From Gymnothorax reevesii (lineage: Eukaryota > Chordata > Actinopteri > Anguilliformes > Muraenidae), in NCBI GenBank assembly GCA_029721435.1, contig CM056573.1, positions 47,652,501-47,716,500 of the forward strand: DNA of 64,000 bases. Reading direction: 5' to 3'. Below the pieces are notes generated by a model, which searched no databases, had not been told where the DNA came from, and saw nothing but the letters and a program-made list of their open reading frames with translations. Numbering within the stretch: position 1 is the stretch's first letter; each line of letters opens with the position of its first letter. The position numbers and the translations under genes are program-made. Of this stretch, positions 57,601 to 64,000 are shown in pieces.

Positions 57601-59039
57601 TTTATCAGCTCGCATTTGTGTTCTTGCAAGGTAAAGATGTTTGAAACAGTTATTTTTTTGATTCAGGCAAAACTTTGGGTTGGTGCCTCATTGATTTATT
57701 CTGATTTTTGTCCGTGTGATGGCTTGATTTATTTGCTTACCGAAAGATAGCAGTAATACTGTGTGGACTCTTTTCTTGTGCATGAGCTGCTGTTGTAAGA
57801 AACTGCTGAGTTGCTTACTAATTGACCAAGTACTTCCTGCTTTTCTAAGGCCTGTAGTTAGTAGAGGGATCACCTGCCTTTTTTATTGAACTTACTATTC
57901 ACTTTTTCAAATCCAATGTGATTCAGTATGCAAATAAAACAAGAAAAAAAATGTCAGTCTCTGACACAACTTTTTGATTGCGTCCTATCACTTGGGGCAC
58001 TCAAGAGAGTTGCCTTATCATATGCTGTAGATAATTTTTGAATTCTCAAAAAACCCATACTTTCATATAAGCTCAAATGTTTCATTTCATTTATGCGCAA
58101 ATTAATAACTTAGTTATCAGAGTTATCAAATTAGTTATCAAATTTTTGACGCATTTGTGTTTGTAGCGTAGTCATTTTACTCAGTCCCTCTAGAGTACAA
58201 TTGAAACCATCAGGGAACCACTCCTGTAATCCTTGGATTATTCAGTTCCTTATCTGTGATGGCACGCCACCATTTAGAAATTCAGCTCTGTTACATTATT
58301 GATTTATTTAGTTAGAAAATGCTTTACTCTCTGTTTTCATGTGGAAGGAGCGAAAAGTGAATTATGATTGATGCTGCCAAATAGGATTGAGTGTGAGACC
58401 TCATGGCGGTGGTTCCTCTATCCGAAATGGCTGTATTTATAAGTCGGTTGGAGTTAATAGCCTTCAGTGAGAAATTATTGTGAGTCAGAAATAGTGCACT
58501 ATACAGCAGTTTGTACCAAGAGTGAAGATTGCGTATAGTAGAGATGGTGGTTTTTTCCTGGATTAAAAGGAGGTGCGGTGAATGAGTCAATTCTGTGTTG
58601 TGGGAGCGTCTTACTGGCGGACAGGAAACTCGAGCTTATTGTGTTCTGGGTGCAGCAATACAAACAGTGGGCATGTACAAGACTCACTACTCCGCAGAAT
58701 TTAAGCCATTCCCTGCCTGTGTCCAAATCATTTGGTTAATCTTCAAACAATGCGCATCGATTAGCCATATTTTTTTGCTGACAGCTTGTTCAAGCATTTT
58801 GAACAGTTGGGAAGGGAAAGTTATTGGGAACACTATGATTTATTGGACAGTGACACATTTTAATTCTGGTTCTGCTCTCTGCACTTTCAGCCAGAATGAA
58901 ACAATGACAATAAGGTGAAAGTTCAGACTGTGAGCATAATTTTAGGGTCTTTTCATCCACATGGGTTGAATCAGTTTTACAGTATGTTTTTGACTGCACC
59001 TTTCATCTATAGTCTCCCCATTTTTGGGGGGCATGATTT
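57601..59039. other. CHN2 intron 1, continued
   Basis: Nothing recognised. Confidence 0.5.
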
Positions 59040-59370
59040 TGATTTAAGTGATCATTTTTAATATTTGGTTGCATGTCCTTTGTATGCAGTGACTGATTGA
59101 AGTCTGTGGCCGCATAGACACATGGGGTATCAGATACGGGGTGTCTTCTCAGGTGATGCTCTTCCAAGTCTGCACTGTAGCAGTCTTTAGGCCCTACTCA
59201 TTTTGAGAATTTTTTGCCATCAGTTTCCGGCTTAGCATGTAAAAGGCATGTCCAGTTGGATTCAGATCTGGTGATTGACTTGGAGAATAATGTGGCACTG
59301 TCCAAGGAATTTTGGTGCTCACTCGATAGTAAAATTATTTTGCAATCATCCTAATCCATTTAACTAAGGA
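59040..59370 (-). pseudogene. Tc1-like relic, 3' end
   Basis: Minus frame reads VQTWKSIT...EDTPYLIPHV and QTSISHCIQRTCNQILK, the C-terminal end of an old Tc1 transposase (WKSI...L.SM..R...VI) with the start of a TIR. Only the 3' part is recognisable. Confidence 0.55.
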
Positions 59371-60088
59371 AGAAAGCTTGGCCATTCAGTTATATCTTTC
59401 ATTTCCTCAGTATTTCAATGAACGTCAGTGGCGCATGAATCACTGCCCATTATGAGGCAGCGATCGTTACCTGATGATGTGATTTACATCACTTCGCAAT
59501 TAATTCTTTGTGAAAGGGGAATATTCTTACCCATGTTTAAAGCGCGAAAATATCCCTGCTTGAACAAATGGCTATTACAGCAACAATGGGATATGATTTC
59601 GGGGAGAACAAACCATTTCTGATATAAGTGAGTGAAATAATTCAGAAAAGGCTTCAGTTTTGAATAGTAAAACCCTCAAATGATTTTGTTCTCATGCAAG
59701 TTTGAAGCTGTGAACCTAGGCTAATGCTGCATTATCTCCCGTTATGTACACCATTAAGCCATTAGTATCTGATTGAGCTTGACTGCAACTGCAAATGTGC
59801 CTTTTTCTCACTATGAAAATGTTACAGCCAACAACAGAGGGCAGCCCAGCAAGAACTAGCAAAACAAGTAAACCGAATCCCCAGTATTTCTTCTGTAAGG
59901 CCAGGCAGGCAATCTACCAGCGTGGAAAACTGCAGAGACCGCTGGCTTTTGTCTTATGTTTTTAAATCAGAAGTCAATGTAGACCTTAGAGCGAGTGTGG
60001 TCTCATCAGCAAATTGATGCTTTGAATTAAGCTCTTAAAGCAGGAAAGTAGCCTACCAAAGAGAACTTATTAAGAGTCCCTTTGGGAG
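59371..60088. other. CHN2 intron 1, continued
   Basis: Nothing recognised. Confidence 0.5.
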
Positions 60089-60267
60089 TTAAGCCGCGTT
60101 TCCACCAAATGCAAAACGAATTATTCGCGCAGCCATATTACAATCAAAGACGAAAATAGACGCGCATTCGCGCCTTCACGCATGTATTCGCGTCTTTGTA
60201 CAATTGACTTTGCATATAATCTGGCCGCGCGAATGTTACTGTCGCGTCTGGTGGAAATGTAGCATTA
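60089..60267. mobile_element. Short MITE, CpG-rich
   Basis: Ends inverted: TTAAGCCGCGTTTCCACCAA and, on the minus strand, TAATGCTACATTTCCACCAG. The interior has clustered GCG/CGC words (ATTCGCGCAGCC, GACGCGCATTCGCGCC). No ORF. Superfamily not assigned. Confidence 0.65.
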
Positions 60268-60691
60268 GAATCCTGCCTTGGACACGTGACAGAAATCATG
60301 ACTTGGTGCGAACACTGAGGAGAGGCTTGCTGGAATTACAGGGCTGCCTCCACTGTCTGTACTATTTAATGCATCTTGCTTCAACCTTTCTGCATGCATT
60401 ATTAATCAAACCTGCGGACGTGCAGTGAGCCGCCATTCATAAAGAAAGCCAGCGAATTAGATGAAGAGAGAATGGATTCATACCCAACAGTAGCAGCAGC
60501 TGAAAGGTTTCGCTGCTTTCAGTCCGTCAGTCTTACACCATGTAACAAAGAAGGCAGCTACCCACTCTTCCTCTCAGCCTGTTGTCCAAAGAAGAGTCAC
60601 TGAACTCTGGAATGTGGTTCAGTAGACTGTTAGGCTGTGGAAATTGGGTTCAGTCATAACAGTAAAAAAAAAAAAAAAAGAAGAAGCAAAA
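60268..60691. other. CHN2 intron 1, continued
   Basis: No feature except the A-run at 60664-60680. Confidence 0.5.
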
Positions 60692-61353
60692 TACAACCCC
60701 AATTCCGTAATGGTTGGGACAAAGTGTAAATTGTGAATAAAATCAAAATGAAATGACTTTCAAATCACACCAGCCAGTATTTTATTCACAATGGAACAGA
60801 GATAACATAGCAAATGTTGAAACTGAGAAATTTTACAATTTTTCCACAAAATGAGCTCATTTCAAATGTGATGGTTGCTACAGGTCTCAAAAAGGTTGAG
60901 ACAGTGGCCTGTTTACAATGGTGTTGCATCCCCTCTTGTTTTTAACACAGAGTGGAGGCATCTGGGCATTAAGGAGACAAGTTTCTTGAGTTTAGCTATT
61001 GGAATTTGAGCATACTCTTGATTAATGCCGGCTTCCAGCTACTGGAGAGTTTTGGGTCTCCTTTGACGGACTTTTCATTTAATTATGCGCCAAATGTACT
61101 CAGTCGGTGAAGATCAGGACTGCTGGTAGGCCGGTTCAGCACATGGACTGTTCTACTATGAAGCAATGCTGTTGTAATAGTAGCAGTGTGTGGTTTTGCA
61201 TTTTCCTGCTGAAATACACAAGGCCTTCCCTGGAATAGATGTTGTCTGGAGGGGAGCATATGTTGCTCTTAAACCTTTATATACCTTTCAGCATTCATGG
61301 TGCCTTTTAAAACATGCAGGCGTCCCACACTATATGCAGTAATGCATCCCCAT

Positions 61354-61689
61354 TGTCATGGTGCTGGCCTGCAGGCCCTTCCCCCTGTTGCGTTCTTCAC
61401 CTCCACCTTAACGGGCAACAGGTGTGGCTCGTTAAGGTGGAGGTGAAGCGCTGTTATATAAGGGCTGGCTGCACCTCATTTTGGGGCAGCAGTATTCTGT
61501 GTTCTGGAGCTCTTTTTGTGTGGTTATGTGTGCTGCTGCTCCCCTCCAGGATTTTAATGTTCTTAAAATTAAAGATTTTTACATTTTTACTCAGCCTGTG
61601 CGTTTGGGTCCCTGGTACTACTTTTGGGTACATGGTCCCAGTCCTCGCCGGTTTCTTATCTTCAGGCGGCAGGGGGCAAATTCATGACA
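61354..61689 (+). mobile_element. Solo LTR (336 bp) with 5-bp TSD
   Basis: Starts TGTCATGGTGCTGGCC, ends TTCATGACA, flanked by CCCAT (61349-61353 and 61690-61694). Plus orientation: TATATAAG at 61455-61462, then a poly(A)-like ATTAAAG at ~61570. A 19-base perfect inverted repeat lies just before the TATA (61395-61413 and 61430-61448). The internal region has been lost by LTR-LTR recombination. Confidence 0.85.
61395..61448. promoter_or_regulatory. Perfect 19-bp inverted repeat upstream of solo-LTR TATA
   Basis: CTTCACCTCCACCTTAACG, 16-base loop, CGTTAAGGTGGAGGTGAAG. Ends six bases before the TATA box. May bind a regulator or form a hairpin; function unknown. Confidence 0.8.
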
Positions 61690-61819
61690 CCCATACCATC
61701 AGAAATGCTGGCTTTTGAACTGAACGCGGATAACAGGAGGGGCGGTCTTTCTCCTCTTTAGCCCGGAGGACATGACGCCCATGATTTCCAACAAGAATGT
61801 CAAATTTGAACTCGTCTGA

Positions 61820-62250
61820 TCACAGGACACTTTGCCGCTTTGCTACAGTCCATTTTAAATGAGCCTTGGCCCTCAGAACATGGTGGCGCTTCTGTATCAT
61901 GCTCAACAATGGCTTCCTTTTTGCATGATAAAGTTTTAGGTGGCATCTGTGGATGGCACGGCGAACTGTGTTTACAGACAGTGGCTGCTTGAAGTATTCC
62001 TGGGCCCATTTAGTAATATCAATGACAGAATCATGCTGGTGAGTGAGGCAGTGGCGTCTGAGGGCCCAAAGATCACGGGCATCCAGTAAAGATCTTTGGA
62101 CTTGTCCCTTGCGCACAGAGATTTTTCCAGTTTCTCTGAATTTTTTGATGATGTTATGCGCTGTTGATGATGAGACCTTCAATGCCTTTGCAATTTGACG
62201 TTGATAATTTTTTTTACACAAGACTTCACAGATTGGAGACCCTCTGGCCA
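61820..62250 (-). pseudogene. Tc1 copy E transposase, N-terminal half open
   Basis: From the usual start MARGSPICEV the frame is open for about 140 residues through both DNA-binding subdomains ([40 protein letters not shown]) and [14 protein letters not shown], then stops: the Trp codon of the WSDE motif reads TGA. The rest of the catalytic region is frameshifted and split by the solo LTR. Might still give a DNA-binding-only protein, but no evidence of expression. Confidence 0.85.
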
Positions 62251-62283
62251 TCTTTACTTCCGAGAGACTCAGTATCTCTAAGA

Positions 62284-62490
62284 CAGGGGTGTCCAAACTT
62301 GTCTATAAAGGGCCGGTGTGGGTGCTGGTTTTTGTTCTAGTCAGCAGTGCTACAGCACCTGAATCCACTAATTAACTAATCAGGCGGTTCAATCAGGACC
62401 CTGGTGGGTAGAATCAAGTGTGTTAGCGCTGGGCTCTAACAAAAACCAGCACCCACACCGGCCCTTTCTGGATTAGATTGGACACCCCTG
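62284..62490. mobile_element. hAT-type MITE (207 bp)
   Basis: Perfect 8-bp duplication CTCTAAGA (62276-62283 and 62491-62498). Ends CAGGGGTGTCCAAACTTGTC and ...TTGGACACCCCTG are inverted. GGGCCGGTGTGGGTGCTGGT and its complement extend the TIRs inward. This is a common fish hAT MITE family. Confidence 0.95.
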
Positions 62491-62820
62491 CTCTAAGACA
62501 TCTCTTTTATAGCCAATCATGTTATACACCTGATGGTAGTTAACTAAATTACTTGCTAAATGTTCTTTCAGCTGATAATCTTATATATTAATTGCTTTTT
62601 CAGCCTTTTTTTTTGCCTGTGTCCCAACTTTTTTGCGACCTGTTGCAGCCAGAAATAAGCTAATTTTTTGGATAAAAATGTAAAATGTCTCAATTTCAAC
62701 ATTTAAAATGTTATCTGCTTCTGTATGTTCTATTGTAAATAACATGTTGGCTCTTGTGATCTGAAAGTCCTTGTATCACAATTTACACTTTATCCCAACT
62801 ATTTCGGAATCGGGGTTGTA

Positions 62821-63309
62821 GATTTTTTTATGTTGTTTTATAAGAACAGATCCTTTATGGCTCACACAAATGGCCCAATGGAATTTATAATGGTTAAAAC
62901 CATAAACGTGTGTCTAAAAATCATCGATACATTCATAGTTTAAAGAGTATTTACAGAGACAAATATTGAATGAAAGAATGGAAACTTGAATGTTTCATCC
63001 GTATTGTGGTGATTCTGTAGCGGGCACAGGATGGATTTTTCCAGCTATATTTCAAGTGCACTCGTACCTTTGAAGACACAGTCGATGTCAGTTATTTTTT
63101 ATTTATAGTATTGATTGATCAAGTGGCCACAGCTCCTCTGAAAAAGAGATTTTAATGTGAATGGGACTCACCGGGGTTAGGAAAGAATACGTAAGATAAA
63201 TTGAAGTCTGCTGCGAGGATGTTTGTGGAGGTCTGCCCATCTGCTTAGGAGAAATAGTTACCCGATGGCCACAGATAGTCAGCCAGTGGTTTGAGGCATG
63301 ACACTGATG
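62821..63309. other. CHN2 intron 1, continued
   Basis: Nothing recognised. Confidence 0.5.
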
Positions 63310-63520
63310 TTAACCACATATCTTGGCTTCCTCAGTCACAGAGCCTTACTGCAAGCAAAATGAACATTTATGGGATATTCTGGAGCAACGCCTGAGGCAG
63401 CATTTTCCACGTCTAGTATCCACTAAGTCTGACGTGCTTCACTTTCCCTTGAAGGGTGGTGTTATATTCCTCCTGTAGCTTTCCAGATGCTAATAGACAC
63501 TAATGTTACTGAGCATGTAG
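63310..63520 (+). pseudogene. Possible Tc1-like transposase C-terminus
   Basis: Plus frames give QNEHLWDILEQRLRQHFPRL and, after a shift, LEGWCYIPPVAFQMLID, which resembles the HLWDxL...EEWxxIPP...F..L blocks after the last catalytic residue in Tc1/mariner transposases. Short and shifted. Confidence 0.45.
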
Positions 63521-64000
63521 CCCATACATGGCCATGCTTGTTGGTCCAACACCATAGTATGGGAATTAATTCTGATGTTTCTTTCTTTTTTTTTTCTGTT
63601 CACTTCCACTGCTAAAGTGATCTAGTGAATGCACACACGCGCAGACATGCAGACAATTACACATGCACTCAGACAATTTTGGAGGATTTATTTTTGATGC
63701 GTGTAATTTAAGAATACATCCTGCTTCCACATCATTACCATGTAAAACCAGCTGTGTCTAAAAATATCTGTTTGAATATCTCTCTAAAATTTCCCTGCCT
63801 CACATGGTACATCTGAACAATATCCGCAGCGTACTCTAGAGTTCGCAGGGCCTGGCAGCTGGGTCATCAAAATCGCTCAAAACATGCTGTAAACTTTGTA
63901 CTCACTAAAGTTGCTCACCCACATGCAGTATCTCCTGGGGAAACACTGCTTGATGTGCAGATATGGTGTAAACATAAAGACCTCGTGTCATACTCATCCA
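63521..64000. other. Right edge of window
   Basis: No feature recognised. CHN2 intron 1 continues beyond the window. Confidence 0.5.

Larger units (their letters stand above)
60694..62818 (-). mobile_element. Tc1 copy E with two insertions
   Basis: Flanked by TA (60692-60693 and 62819-62820), with TIRs beginning CAACCCCAATTCCGTAATGG. Transposase on the minus strand. A solo LTR (61354-61689) interrupts the catalytic region and a hAT-like MITE (62284-62490) the 5' leader, so both are younger than the Tc1. Confidence 0.93.

Noticed and set aside
1..64000. A wholly new multi-gene system
   Set aside because: Apart from CPVL and CHN2 all recognisable proteins are decayed transposon proteins; no cluster of unknown intact genes was seen.

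Overview
This is a repeat-rich piece of a ray-finned fish (teleost) nuclear genome. Evidence: a spliced vertebrate gene with GT-AG introns, a second vertebrate first exon, and a dense load of fish-type transposons (Tc1 elements with TA target duplications, an L1/Tx1-group LINE, an L2/Rex1-like LINE, a Tf1/sushi-type chromovirus, hAT-like MITEs, a Penelope-like relic). Nothing in it looks bacterial. The species cannot be named from the sequence alone.

Host genes. (1) CPVL, a lysosomal/secretory serine carboxypeptidase, lies on the minus strand. Eleven coding exons between 14742 and 3274 splice with matching phases into 444 residues. The last exon, which should hold the catalytic His, lies beyond the left edge. 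(2) CHN2 (beta-chimaerin) starts on the plus strand at 48804: its 16 N-terminal residues, a phase-1 donor, a TATA-like box and an upstream ORF are visible. The remaining exons are beyond the right edge. The two genes are head to head about 34 kb apart, the same order as recalled for human chromosome 7.

Layout. 1-3273: edge of CPVL, with a Tc1 copy broken by a palindromic element whose arms carry hammerhead-like motifs. 3274-14742: CPVL, with a Tc1 and a MITE in introns. 15870-20055: two tandem copies of a ~2.1 kb non-coding unit, each with the same MITE. 20760-24700: relics of an endonuclease-type LINE, a DNA transposon and old Tc1 elements. 25106-38533: a multi-level nest. A Tc1 is split by an L2/Rex1-like LINE, which is itself split by an L1, a full-length LTR retrotransposon with a 5-bp target duplication and an 8-bp-TSD DNA element; the 3' part of the Tc1 also carries a solo LTR. 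38774-47600: foldback element, tandem LTR-like units, old Tc1, a 152-bp-period repeat and a hAT-like element. 48600-64000: CHN2 promoter, first exon and first intron, with two more Tc1 copies; the second (60694-62818) holds a solo LTR and a hAT-like MITE.

No transposon ORF looks intact; most show frameshifts, nonsense changes or lost catalytic residues. The most instructive signals are a self-priming signature in the LTR element, inverted hammerhead-like motifs, a GC-AG intron in CPVL, and the nested order of insertions, which gives a relative chronology.
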